From positions 372,001 to 436,000 of the forward strand of contig NZ_JACIDV010000002.1 of the NCBI RefSeq assembly GCF_014196515.1: a DNA stretch of 64,000 nucleotides, given 5' to 3'. The DNA comes from Rhizobium skierniewicense. GTDB taxonomy: Bacteria; Pseudomonadota; Alphaproteobacteria; Rhizobiales; Rhizobiaceae. A model generated the notes under the pieces. It saw only the letters and a program-made list of their open reading frames with translations, was not told where the DNA came from and did not search any database. Shown here one piece after another: positions 55,997-64,000 of the stretch (its first letter is position 1; the number at the start of each line of letters is the position of its first letter). The position numbers and the translations under genes are program-made.

Positions 55997-57940
55997 CTAA
56001 GCGGCCTCAGTTGGTTTGACTGCTCTCAGTCTCGGGCGACCGACCTTGCGAGTGATGACCACCAGTTCTCGCGGGGCTGTGCGGGTCAACGCCAGTCTTG
56101 CAGCCTCGTTCAACGATGTCGCGATGAAATCGGCGCTGATCTCTGCCGCATCGATCTGCGCGAAATTCTGCCCGTTTGCGGTTGGGACGAGGATACCGAC
56201 CCGCATGGCGGGTTTTGCGCGTTTCAAACGGCGGATGATCTGACGTGCATGCGATTTGGAGTTGCCGTTGAGGAAACAAACGACAACCGTATCGATCCCA
56301 TCAAGTCCCAGCTTCTGCGCGCCTCGACCGGCCAGTCCGGCAAAACTTGCAAACGATACGTCCGCGCCCTGGATATCGATGATCTGCGACAACATCGCCG
56401 ATGCGGCGTCGTCTATCGAGCCTCGACCACCCAGGCACAAAACGGTTTGGTCACGGCCATCCGGCAGGACGGTGGGATCTTCGAGTACCGATGATGGGTC
56501 GGCCGCCTCTTCCTCGTTTTCCTCTTCCTCGGCAATATCGGAAAGATTTTCCACAAGGCTCAGCGAACTGGCGGAAAACAGCGCGATCTGCGCATCCGAC
56601 ATGACCCCGCGCTGCCTGTCCATCTCACCCAACAGCAGAGCCGGAAGGCCCACCCTGTCATAATAATCGACCAGATATTCTTCCTTCAGATATTCCTCGG
56701 CATTGTCGATCGCCTCGTTCGGATCGCCGGCCAGCAGTCTTTGATAGAGCTTTTCGTGCAGTTCCAGAACCGGTTCGTTGCCCAGCAGAACGTCGAGGAA
56801 ACCAAACTGCGGAACATAGCGTCCCAGCACGACAAGGCAGACCGTCAGCGGTGTCGATAGCATCAGGCCGATAGGCCCCCAGAGCCAGGACCAGAAGATG
56901 GCGGACACGATGATCGCCAAAGGCGAAAGGCCGGTATGGGAGCCGTAGAGCCAGGGTTCGACGACATTGTTGCTGATCAACTCCGTCGTTATAAACAGCG
57001 CAGCGACCCACGCGACCAGCGACCATCCCGGTGCGATGGCGAGAGCCAGAAACAGCGGGAGGATCATCCCGATGACGGGGCCGATATAGGGAACAAACCG
57101 CAAGACGAGCGTGAGCAGGCCCCACAGAATTGCGTTGGGTATCCCCAGCACCCAAAGACCGATCGTGATCGGTAGCGCGTATAGCGCATTGACCACCAGT
57201 TGCATCAGAAGATATTTCCCGACTCGCTTGCCTGCATCCTGCAAGGCGGCCGTGGTTCTGTGAAGGTCACTGAGGCCTACGAGCCTGATAAACCTGTCGC
57301 GCAGGTCTTCACGCTCCAAAAGCATGAAAACAACAAGGACGATGACGAGGCCCGCCGTCGCAAACGGGCTGATCAAAGGCAGGATGAAGTTCCCCAGGGT
57401 TTGAAGCGGGTTGGTGCGCGATACGATTTCGACCGGCATGGGCTCGCGTTGCGGAATTTCGGGAGCGGCTGTGTCCTGGCTTTCGACGGCCCGGACCTGA
57501 ATTTCCGCTCCTACTTTTTCCACCACCTTGCTCAGATGATCGAGCAGGCCGTTGCCGGCACCTGCCTGCGCAAGAACCTGCACCTTGCTGACGATATTGC
57601 GCTGATAGGTTGGAATGTTCTCGGCAAGGTTCGCCACCTGCGTCGCGACGATGAAGCTGAAAACCGCAATGGCGCTAAAGGCCGATATGACGGCGAAAAT
57701 GACTGCCAGGATCTTTGGCACAGAGCGTTTGCGAAGGAACGAAACGATTGGGGCAAGCGTAAACGACAGGAGAAGCGAAAGCGCGAGTGGAATGAAGATT
57801 TCTTCACCAACGCGCAACACGATAGCCACGCCGATGAGAATCACCACCGTTTTGCCCGACAACATACTTGTGGAGGCAGCATCGGTCTTGGGGTAGGTCG
57901 GGCCTGCGGTTACCGACTTGATCGTCTTTGAAAGGTCCAT
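55997..57940 (-). CDS. AI-2E family transporter with a C-terminal soluble domain
   Basis: Residues 25-365 form the eight-helix AI-2E/PerM membrane core (GEEIFIPLALSLLLSFTLAPIV; LRFVPYIGPVIGMILPLFLAL). The 647-residue protein then carries an unusually long cytoplasmic tail. It has an acidic linker (EEEENEEEAAD) and a Rossmann-like alpha/beta domain at about 515-640 with VLCLGGRGSIDDAASAML and DTVVVCFLNG. Family members export autoinducer-2, act as Na+/H+ antiporters or are of unknown function. The gene is preceded by an exact EcfG promoter. Confidence 0.88.
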   Translation of the reverse strand: MDLSKTIKSVTAGPTYPKTDAASTSMLSGKTVVILIGVAIVLRVGEEIFIPLALSLLLSFTLAPIVSFLRKRSVPKILAVIFAVISAFSAIAVFSFIVATQVANLAENIPTYQRNIVSKVQVLAQAGAGNGLLDHLSKVVEKVGAEIQVRAVESQDTAAPEIPQREPMPVEIVSRTNPLQTLGNFILPLISPFATAGLVIVLVVFMLLEREDLRDRFIRLVGLSDLHRTTAALQDAGKRVGKYLLMQLVVNALYALPITIGLWVLGIPNAILWGLLTLVLRFVPYIGPVIGMILPLFLALAIAPGWSLVAWVAALFITTELISNNVVEPWLYGSHTGLSPLAIIVSAIFWSWLWGPIGLMLSTPLTVCLVVLGRYVPQFGFLDVLLGNEPVLELHEKLYQRLLAGDPNEAIDNAEEYLKEEYLVDYYDRVGLPALLLGEMDRQRGVMSDAQIALFSASSLSLVENLSDIAEEEENEEEAADPSSVLEDPTVLPDGRDQTVLCLGGRGSIDDAASAMLSQIIDIQGADVSFASFAGLAGRGAQKLGLDGIDTVVVCFLNGNSKSHARQIIRRLKRAKPAMRVGILVPTANGQNFAQIDAAEISADFIATSLNEAARLALTRTAPRELVVITRKVGRPRLRAVKPTEAA

Positions 57941-58401
57941 GTTTTGTCCCGCCCTCTGCCCATTCGCTTCACCTTGTGGACCAATACGACAAAGAGCACC
58001 AGTGGATGTGCGATGGCTTTGGCAGGCTGGTCGAACGCGGTGAGGTGCAGTCGGCGTCGTGCCGCATGCAAGGCGGTGAACGCATGTCTTGTTGTGCGGT
58101 TCCTTATATAAGCGCTGAAGCGATCATAAGCGCTCATATCTGTGGCTCGATTGTCGCTATATCCAGAGTTGGCCAGAAAATACGAGTCTTCCAGCTGGCA
58201 GTTTCGTTGCTCGCATCACCATCATCTTGGCGTTCATTTAAAATCGGGAATCCCTCGATGGCCGGCACCGGGGCGTCGTCTTCTACCGAAGTAAAACACC
58301 GAAAATCCGCGGAAGCTTCCTCTGTTTACAAGAAACATGCATTGCGAGACGAACAAGAACTCCTTTAAAAGCTTGTTGTGTTTTTGCGTGTGGAGTTGTG
58401 A
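57941..58401. promoter_or_regulatory. Divergent region between AI-2E transporter and histidine kinase
   Basis: 461 bases without a gene. It holds the EcfG promoter of the transporter (58079-58103) and, just upstream of it, two direct copies of TAAGCGCT (58109-58116, 58127-58134). Nothing recognisable is seen between 58150 and 58401 apart from the promoter side of the kinase gene. Confidence 0.55.
58079..58103 (-). promoter_or_regulatory. Sigma-EcfG promoter of the AI-2E transporter gene
   Basis: Read on the minus strand, GGAAC (58103-58099) and CGTT (58082-58079) are 16 bases apart, an exact EcfG consensus. The leader to the transporter start codon would be about 130 bases. Confidence 0.8.
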
Positions 58402-60807
58402 ATGCCTGCAGGTTCTTCCCGGCCGTCCTATCTGCCTGCCACTGGCGAGACAGCCGACCTTATCCATCAGTTCGATTGGTCCACGACCGCGCTGGGACCC
58501 ATCGAATTTTGGAGTTCCACCATTCGCACGGCTGTCGGGATGATGCTGCGTTCGCCCGTCGCCATCGCCACGCTTTGGGGTGATGACGGCGTGATGATCT
58601 ATAACGATGCCTATACGGAGATTGCAGGTGAAAGACATCCCGGGCTGCTGGGCTCGAAGGTGCGCGAAGGCTGGCCTGAAGCATCTGACTTCAACGGCAA
58701 TGTCATGAAAACCGGGATGGCCGGCAAGACGCTGTCCTATAAGGATCAGGAATTTACGCTTTTCAGAAACGGTGCTGCCGAAACTGTCTGGCTGGATCTC
58801 GACTACTCCCCCATTGTCGATGACGCAGGCGTAACCGTTGGTGTCTTGGCCGTCGTCAGGGATACGTCCGAGCGTGTAAAGGCCGCAAGACAGTTGGAGG
58901 CTCTGAACGAAGACCTTGAGCGTCAAGTGCTGGAACGGGTTCTGGAGCAGGGTACGACCTGGAACATAAATCCCGACATGCTGGCCGTTGTCAGCATGGA
59001 AGGCCGCTTTCTCGCCACCAACCCGGCATGGGGCAAGACGCTGGGATACACTGCGCATGAAATGCGCGGCCTCATCTATACCGATCTTTTACATCCTGAC
59101 GATATTCCAAAAGCGAGGGCCGCATTGGCCACTCTGATGTCTGGGGAAGCGGTGATCGGTACCGAAAACCGGTATCGGACGAAGGACGGCGCTTACAGGT
59201 GGGTTTCCTGGATTTGTGTGCCTGATAACGGAAAAATCTACTGCATCGTTCGTGACGTGACCGACGAGAAAACCACACGTGCCGAGCGTGATCAGTTATG
59301 GCGGCTTTCGCAGGACATGCTGGCACGGGCCAACTATGGCGGCGAAATATCAGCGGTCAACCCGGCCTGGAGCGCCGTTCTTGGTTGGAGCGAGCAGGAG
59401 CTTCTCGCCAACCCCTATACCGAAATCATTCATCCGCAGGACGTGCCAAGAACGACGGCGGCTCTGGTGGAGATGGCCGAGACCGGTCACCCGACGAGGT
59501 TCGAGAACCGCATCCTGACCAAGACTGGGGTCTGGACCCCCATCGACTGGACCGTGTCGCCAGAGGCCGACAATGTCAATTTCATTGCGGTTGGTCGAGA
59601 CCTGTCTGAATACAAGGCTCGGGAAGCCGAACTCGAGGATGCTCAGGAGCAGTTGCGTCAGGCGCAGAAGATCGAGGCGATCGGCCAGCTTACGGGTGGA
59701 CTGGCGCATGACTTCAACAATATCCTTGCCGGTATCGGCGGAAGTCTGGAGATGATGTCGACGCGTCTGGCGCAGGGGCGTGTTGGTGAGTTGGACCGCT
59801 ATCTGGTCGGTGCGACCGCCGCCACCAAACGCGCGGCTGCATTGACACAGCGCCTGCTCGCTTTTTCCCGTCGGCAAACGCTGGACCCGAAGCCCACCGA
59901 TCTCAACAGCCTCGTCATCGGCATGCTCGAACTGATCCATCGCAGCATAGGCCCGAGCATCGACGTCGAAACGGCGCCGGCACAGGATTTGTGGATGACC
60001 TTCGTCGACGCCGGTCAGCTGGAAAATGCGTTGCTGAACCTTTGCATCAATGCCCGTGACGCCATGCCTGAAGGCGGCAAGCTTACCATCGAGACTGGAA
60101 ACCAATGGCTGGATGAGCGCGCCGCAAGGGAGCAGGGCCTGAAACCCGGCCAATACGTTTCCCTTTGCGTCAGCGATACCGGCACGGGTATGTCGGCAGA
60201 GGTGATTTCCCGCGCCTTCGACCCGTTCTATACGACAAAACCGATAGGGCAGGGCACGGGCCTTGGCCTTTCCATGGTGCATGGCTTTGCCGGGCAGTCC
60301 GATGGCGCTGTGCGCATCGATTCCAAGATCGGCGACGGCACGACGATTTGCATTTACCTGCCACGCCACGGCAACGAGACATATGTCGAAACACCCGGTG
60401 CAGAGCAACAGCCGCCCGCACCACAATCAAGTGGCAACGAGACGATCCTTGTTGTAGATGACGAACCACTGGTGCGAATGTTCGCAGTCGAGCAGCTGGA
60501 AGATCTTGGTTACACGGTTCTGGAAGCCGACGACGGACCATCCGCGCTGGCCATTCTCAACTCCGAACGCCCGATCAACCTGCTCGTCACCGATGTCGGA
60601 TTGCCCAATGGCATGAACGGTCGGCAACTGGCCGAAGCCGCCAGACTGTCGCGGCCCGATCTGGGCGTGCTGTTCATCACAGGCTACGCCGAAAACGCCG
60701 TCTTGAACCACGGCCACCTGGAACACGGCATGCATGTGATGACAAAACCGTTCCAGACAGACCTTTTTGCCCGCAAGGTGAAGGACCTTATCGGACGCCG
60801 CTCATAG
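58402..60807 (+). CDS. Hybrid PAS sensor histidine kinase with receiver domain
   Basis: An 801-residue cytoplasmic kinase without membrane helices. In order: a PAS-like N-terminus (to about 160), two PAS domains (about 190-290 and 300-420), a HisKA domain with the phospho-accepting H436 in LAHDFNNIL, an ATPase domain (NLCINARDAMPEGG; DTGTGMS; GQGTGLGLSMVHGFA), and a C-terminal receiver with D731 (LLVTDVGLPNG). Signals sensed in the cytoplasm are likely. No separate regulator gene is adjacent. ATG 58402 is used. Confidence 0.93.
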   Translation: MPAGSSRPSYLPATGETADLIHQFDWSTTALGPIEFWSSTIRTAVGMMLRSPVAIATLWGDDGVMIYNDAYTEIAGERHPGLLGSKVREGWPEASDFNGNVMKTGMAGKTLSYKDQEFTLFRNGAAETVWLDLDYSPIVDDAGVTVGVLAVVRDTSERVKAARQLEALNEDLERQVLERVLEQGTTWNINPDMLAVVSMEGRFLATNPAWGKTLGYTAHEMRGLIYTDLLHPDDIPKARAALATLMSGEAVIGTENRYRTKDGAYRWVSWICVPDNGKIYCIVRDVTDEKTTRAERDQLWRLSQDMLARANYGGEISAVNPAWSAVLGWSEQELLANPYTEIIHPQDVPRTTAALVEMAETGHPTRFENRILTKTGVWTPIDWTVSPEADNVNFIAVGRDLSEYKAREAELEDAQEQLRQAQKIEAIGQLTGGLAHDFNNILAGIGGSLEMMSTRLAQGRVGELDRYLVGATAATKRAAALTQRLLAFSRRQTLDPKPTDLNSLVIGMLELIHRSIGPSIDVETAPAQDLWMTFVDAGQLENALLNLCINARDAMPEGGKLTIETGNQWLDERAAREQGLKPGQYVSLCVSDTGTGMSAEVISRAFDPFYTTKPIGQGTGLGLSMVHGFAGQSDGAVRIDSKIGDGTTICIYLPRHGNETYVETPGAEQQPPAPQSSGNETILVVDDEPLVRMFAVEQLEDLGYTVLEADDGPSALAILNSERPINLLVTDVGLPNGMNGRQLAEAARLSRPDLGVLFITGYAENAVLNHGHLEHGMHVMTKPFQTDLFARKVKDLIGRRS

Positions 60808-60813
60808 GATAAT

Positions 60814-60844
60814 GCTTCAGGTGGCGATCGTAACCACCTGAAGC
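60814..60844. terminator. Hairpin between the kinase and mqo genes
   Basis: A perfect 11-bp stem (GCTTCAGGTGG / CCACCTGAAGC) with a 9-base loop sits between two convergent genes. It lacks a clear T-tract on either side. Confidence 0.6.
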
Positions 60845-60854
60845 CGCAGCAAAT

Positions 60855-62579
60855 TCAAGGTGCCAGATCACCCACACGCTGTGCGGGCACAGTGTCCGAT
60901 GCCGCAGGTGCGGCAGACGCGGCCTGCGCCAGGGATGCCATGTCGATCTTTGGCGGTGTTGGCAGCTGCAGGTGTTCGCTTGTGTAGGCCCATTCCTGCA
61001 TGACCTTGTCTGGGTCGCCGTTCAGCTTCGTACCATAGCTTGGAACGATCTGACGGATCTTGGCCTGCCATTCCGGGCTTGCGACCTTTTCGGCAAAGAC
61101 CTTTTCCAGAACCTGCAACATGATGGGAGCGGCGGTGGAAGCACCCGGCGAGGCACCGAGCAGTGCAGCAATGCTGCCGTCCTTGGCGCTGACGATTTCG
61201 GTGCCCAGCTTCAAGACACCGCCCTTGTCTGCGTCGCGTTTGATGATCTGCACGCGCTGGCCCGCCTGCCACAAACGCCATTCGCCTTGGCTGGCTCCGG
61301 GGAAGTATTCCTGCAATGCCGCAAAGCGGTCGTCGTCGGACAGCATCAACTGTCCGGCCAGATATTCCACCAGTGGAAATTCATCCATGCCCACGCTCAT
61401 CATCGGCCATGCATTGCTCATGGTGGTCGATGTCAGCAGGTCGAAATACGAGCCTTCCTTGAGGAATTTCGTGGAGAATGTCGCAAAGGGTCCAAACAGA
61501 ATGACGCGCTTGCCGCCGATGACGCGCGTATCGAGATGTGGCACCGACATCGGTGGAGAGCCGACGGATGCCTTACCGTAAGCCTTGGCCAGATGCAGCA
61601 TCGTGACATCGGGATTTTCGTTGACGAGGAACGAGCCGCCAACCGGGAAGCCCGCGTAATCCTCACCTTCGGGAATGCCAGACATCTGCAAGAGATGCAA
61701 CGCACCACCACCGGCGCCGACGAACAGGAACTTGGCGTCCACCGTGTGGGATGTGCCGTCCTTCATGTTGCTGTAGCTGACGCGCCACGTGCCGTCGGCA
61801 TTGCGCTCGATGCCATCGACTTCACTGGAAACCTGCAAATTGAAATTCTGCTGGCTCTTCAGGTGGGCCACGAACTGGCGGGTGATCTCACCGAATTCCA
61901 TGTCTGTGCCAAGCGGAGACCACGTCGCACCAATCTTCTGGCCAGGGTCGCGGCCTTCCATCATCAGCGGAACCCATCTCTTGATCTCGTCAGGGTCGCT
62001 GGAATACTGCATGCCGGCAAATAGCGGGCTGGCCTTCAACGCCTCATAGCGTTTTTCCAGATAGGAAATGTTTTCATCCCCCCACACGAAGCTCATATGC
62101 GGCGTATGGTTGATGAAGGACCGTGGGTTCTTCAAGACGCCGTTGCGGACCTGCCATGCCCAGAACTGGCGGGAGATCTGGAAGGACTCGTTGATTTCGA
62201 TCGCCTTGGAAATGTCGATGCCGCCATTGGCGGTTTCCGGCGTGTAGTTCAGTTCCGCCAGAGCCGAGTGACCGGTACCGGCGTTGTTCCAACCATTGGA
62301 GCTTTCCAGCGCGACCGCATCGAGACGTTCCAGCATGTCGATGGACCATGTCGGTTCGAGTTCATGCAGCCAGACGCCGAGCGTGGCGCTCATGATGCCG
62401 CCGCCGACCAGAAGAACATCGACTTTTCTGTCCGCAGTCTGCGCCACCGCCGTCGCGCCCGGCACCGCCGCAGCGGCAAGACCAGCCAATGCCGTCCCCA
62501 GCACCTGGCGGCGGTTCATGGTGAGGTTGTCGCGAGAAAATCCGGCAGTCAGGCCGTTGCCCTTGTCTTTTACGGTCAC
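60855..62579 (-). CDS. mqo: Malate:quinone oxidoreductase with Tat-like signal
   Basis: MQO oxidises malate to oxaloacetate and passes the electrons to quinone, a membrane-linked TCA step. The FAD site [16 protein letters not shown], the [15 protein letters not shown] block and the [11 protein letters not shown] segment identify the family. Before the FAD motif there is a leader with [26 protein letters not shown], a good twin-arginine signal, which most MQO proteins lack. GTG 62579 is chosen for its AGGA site; in-frame ATGs at 62609 and 62519 are alternatives. Confidence 0.92.
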   Translation of the reverse strand: MTVKDKGNGLTAGFSRDNLTMNRRQVLGTALAGLAAAAVPGATAVAQTADRKVDVLLVGGGIMSATLGVWLHELEPTWSIDMLERLDAVALESSNGWNNAGTGHSALAELNYTPETANGGIDISKAIEINESFQISRQFWAWQVRNGVLKNPRSFINHTPHMSFVWGDENISYLEKRYEALKASPLFAGMQYSSDPDEIKRWVPLMMEGRDPGQKIGATWSPLGTDMEFGEITRQFVAHLKSQQNFNLQVSSEVDGIERNADGTWRVSYSNMKDGTSHTVDAKFLFVGAGGGALHLLQMSGIPEGEDYAGFPVGGSFLVNENPDVTMLHLAKAYGKASVGSPPMSVPHLDTRVIGGKRVILFGPFATFSTKFLKEGSYFDLLTSTTMSNAWPMMSVGMDEFPLVEYLAGQLMLSDDDRFAALQEYFPGASQGEWRLWQAGQRVQIIKRDADKGGVLKLGTEIVSAKDGSIAALLGASPGASTAAPIMLQVLEKVFAEKVASPEWQAKIRQIVPSYGTKLNGDPDKVMQEWAYTSEHLQLPTPPKIDMASLAQAASAAPAASDTVPAQRVGDLAP

Positions 62580-62937
62580 GTCTTTTCCTAAGCTTTTGAT
62601 GATTTTCATTTTGTGCGGCGCAATAACGCAATCGATCCTGTAAGACAACTCTTGCCAGGTGACCACATACGACCACCTTGGCCGGTCGATTTTTGAGGGA
62701 AGCGGGTGGCGGGAGTGTCGAAAAGCAGGCGCAAAAACGGCGAACGAGGCATTTTGCCTTATTTTTCCGTACTATAAGGCCCGGTGCGCCAGGTCGCACA
62801 ATCCAGGTGCTCGCCGTCTTTGCAAGCAGTGCAACTCTATAATATCACGACATGCGCCAAACGCATAACAGATGTGCGCGGCTCATTTTCATCGCAACAG
62901 CGAAAAGCCGACGGCATCAGAACGATCTGAAGAGCCC
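62580..62937. other. Gap upstream of mqo
   Basis: About 360 bases with no supported gene. It contains the mqo promoter and leader and, at its right end, the terminator of the neighbouring lipoprotein gene. I see no recognisable operator. Confidence 0.4.
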
Positions 62938-62969
62938 AAAAAAATCCCGCCGAAGGTGTCTTCGGCGGG
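62938..62969 (-). terminator. Intrinsic terminator of the lipoprotein gene
   Basis: On the minus strand a 10-bp stem (CCCGCCGAAG / CTTCGGCGGG, 4-base loop) is followed by one A and seven T. It is 25 bases after the stop codon at 62994. Confidence 0.88.
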
Positions 62970-62993
62970 CAATGTCGTTTGGGCTGTCAGCTA

Positions 62994-63404
62994 TCAATTC
63001 GCTGCGAGGAATTCCGCACAGTAGCTTGGGCCGTTGACGCCTGGACGGTCGGATACGGTGCGAATAGAGCGGATCGTGTAGTCAGAACCCACCGTCAACT
63101 GGACGGTGCAAGACAGGTAGACCTTGCGTGCAGACGACGTCTGGCGGCCGCGTTTGCCATCTTTACCCTCGTCAAACTTCGCCGGAACAGTCGTGGTCTT
63201 GTAACCGCCGCGCCATGTGAAGGTGGTGCTGCTGCCATTGTCGGTATCGCTCAGCGGCGGACCGAATTTGGCGAAGAAAATGCCAGCCGATTGGCCGACC
63301 CAACGGGTTTCAACAGCGCTTTTTGGAGCAAGCGAAGGAGTGGTGGTGGTGCAAGCGGAAAGGGCAATGGCGAGCCCTGCCAATGTTACGCTGCGAAAAC
63401 GCAT
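62994..63404 (-). CDS. Small lipoprotein of unknown function
   Basis: The 136 residues start with a signal peptide (SVTLAGLAIALSAC; lipobox LSAC) followed by a Thr/Ser/Pro stretch and a domain with WVGQSAGIFFAKFGPPLSD and a late CAEFLAAN end. The layout resembles small rhizobial outer-membrane lipoproteins, and I do not recognise a family. ATG 63404 begins the signal; an earlier in-frame ATG at 63452 is less likely. Confidence 0.8.
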   Translation of the reverse strand: MRFRSVTLAGLAIALSACTTTTPSLAPKSAVETRWVGQSAGIFFAKFGPPLSDTDNGSSTTFTWRGGYKTTTVPAKFDEGKDGKRGRQTSSARKVYLSCTVQLTVGSDYTIRSIRTVSDRPGVNGPSYCAEFLAAN

Positions 63405-63608
63405 GTCGAAATATCCTTGTTGAGCCGTTTCCGGTGTTTTGCGGGAGATCATGATCCACTAGCAGATTTAATGCTATTCAACAGGCACCCCGTGCGCTTT
63501 GACGAATATTTTCCGCCACAATTGCTTTTTTGTAACGATTGAAGGCTGAATCGCCCAACTCGTAACCCTGAGGGAGGACAGCGCATTGCCGCGGCGGCGG
63601 CGTCTACA

Positions 63609-63634
63609 GGAACTTTAGCTGATAGCGAAACGTT
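63609..63634 (+). promoter_or_regulatory. Sigma-EcfG promoter of the 25-residue protein gene
   Basis: GGAAC (63609-63613) and CGTT (63631-63634) are 17 bases apart, an exact EcfG consensus. The ATG of the small gene is 29 bases after the -10 element, and a ribosome site GGGAGA lies between. Confidence 0.83.
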
Positions 63635-63663
63635 GTCTCTTCGTGTTTAACGGGAGAAATGTG

Positions 63664-63741
63664 ATGTTTAAAGCTGTGGTTTTGTGGGCAATGGGTGTTC
63701 CGCTGGTGGTCGTCGCCCTGCTCTGGATGTTCGTTTTCTAA
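63664..63741 (+). CDS. 25-residue hydrophobic membrane protein, stress-regulated
   Basis: The ATG at 63664 (a GTG just before it is also in frame) opens a 25-codon frame: MFKAVVLWAMGVPLVV, then ALLWMFVF. It is one membrane helix with a lysine at position 3. A GGGAGA ribosome site, an exact EcfG promoter upstream and a strong terminator 28 bases after the stop all bound a transcript of about 150 bases. Its role is unknown. It may be missed by gene finders because of its size. Confidence 0.78.
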   Translation: MFKAVVLWAMGVPLVVVALLWMFVF

Positions 63742-63769
63742 ACAGGGCGGACGGGAAGGCAAACGGTTT

Positions 63770-63810
63770 AAAAGCGCTGGTTTCGACCGGCGCTTTTGTT
63801 GTTTTATTCC
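63770..63810 (+). terminator. Intrinsic terminator after the small membrane protein gene
   Basis: A 12-bp stem (AAAAGCGCTGGT / ACCGGCGCTTTT, one G-U pair) with a stable TTCG loop is followed by TTTTGTTGTTTTATT. Confidence 0.9.
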
Positions 63811-63853
63811 TTTTCAGCGTATGTTGTCTCACGACGCGCGGGACAATGAACGA

Positions 63854-64000
63854 TCACACGTAGCGCCGTATTTCCTCAAGTGTCGATGTCGTCGATATTC
63901 CGTCTGTTCGAGGGAGGTAGACGACGTCACACAGGTGATTGAGATAATCAAACCGTCCTGCCCAGTCATCGCCCATGACCAGAACGTCCGCGCCATGCTC
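63854..64000 (-). CDS. Cytidylyltransferase/TagD-like protein (5' end outside window)
   Basis: Only the C-terminal 48 codons are in the window; the stop is at 63854-63856. The visible part includes VMGDDWAGRFDYL and CDVVYLPRTDGISTTS, the ISTT signature and surrounding residues of glycerol-3-phosphate cytidylyltransferase-like enzymes, ending LEEIRRYV. It would activate a polyol phosphate for cell-surface polymer synthesis, but the substrate is not certain from this fragment. Confidence 0.8.
   Translation of the reverse strand, partial: EHGADVLVMGDDWAGRFDYLNHLCDVVYLPRTDGISTTSTLEEIRRYV

Noticed and set aside
60972..62024. 350-codon frame antisense to mqo
   Set aside because: Same reasoning: the mqo strand has all family motifs and the antisense one has none.

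Overview
The window is an ordinary, gene-dense stretch of an alphaproteobacterial chromosome, almost certainly a member of the Rhizobiaceae and most like Agrobacterium. The grounds are the gene orders pdxH / dnaJ-like / fabI, tldD / ialB-like / coxB-coxA-ctaB-coxF-ctaG-coxC / DUF983 / surf1 / ispH / thrB / rnhA, and bioR / bioY, together with the cell-cycle methylase ccrM, BioR boxes of the form TTATCTATAA and general-stress promoters of the GGAAC-N16/17-CGTT type. Both strands are used. There is one tRNA gene, no rRNA, and I see no insertion sequence, prophage, integrase or CRISPR array.

Layout. 1-2.6 kb: a truncated CHASE-PAS-PAS-GGDEF signalling protein and a small secreted DUF1344 protein. 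2.6-8.4 kb: histidine phosphatase, fabI, a J-domain protein, a lipoprotein, pdxH, a MazG-like protein, an HAD phosphatase and a glyoxalase-fold protein. 8.4-20 kb: tldD, an invasion-locus-B-like protein, the complete aa3 cytochrome c oxidase operon with its haem and copper assembly factors, then DUF983, SURF1, ispH, thrB and rnhA. 20-23.2 kb: a three-gene metal ABC importer with a Zur-like operator. 23.3-27 kb: peroxiredoxin, a DsbD-N protein, YqgE, a stress-promoter-driven CsbD protein and a zinc peptidase. 27-33.3 kb: a co-directional block running from thrC through an M16 protease and a GNAT acetyltransferase to a 971-residue GGDEF-EAL protein.

33.5-43 kb: a lipoprotein, HAD phosphatases, the biotin regulator and transporter bioR-bioY with a coupled DUF1284 protein, a secreted four-repeat protein, ccrM, mutY, a DciA-like protein and a Tat-exported DsbA. 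43-52 kb: smc, a chemoreceptor ending in a CheR/CheB tether, and pyruvate phosphate dikinase. 52-64 kb: DUF1499, a DCC / metallo-beta-lactamase / cupin operon, tRNA-Gln, a PD-(D/E)XK-like protein, an AI-2E family transporter, a hybrid histidine kinase, a malate:quinone oxidoreductase with a Tat-like signal, a lipoprotein, a 25-residue membrane protein and the end of a cytidylyltransferase-like gene.

I do not see an obvious new multi-gene system. The most interesting signals are regulatory. Three loci (csbD, the AI-2E transporter and the 25-residue membrane protein) carry exact sigma-EcfG promoters, so they probably belong to one general stress regulon. bioY sits between two BioR boxes, one of them on its -10 element. 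smc starts 18 bases after an intrinsic terminator. The metal importer carries two tandem palindromes. The AI-2E transporter has an unusual Rossmann-like soluble tail.
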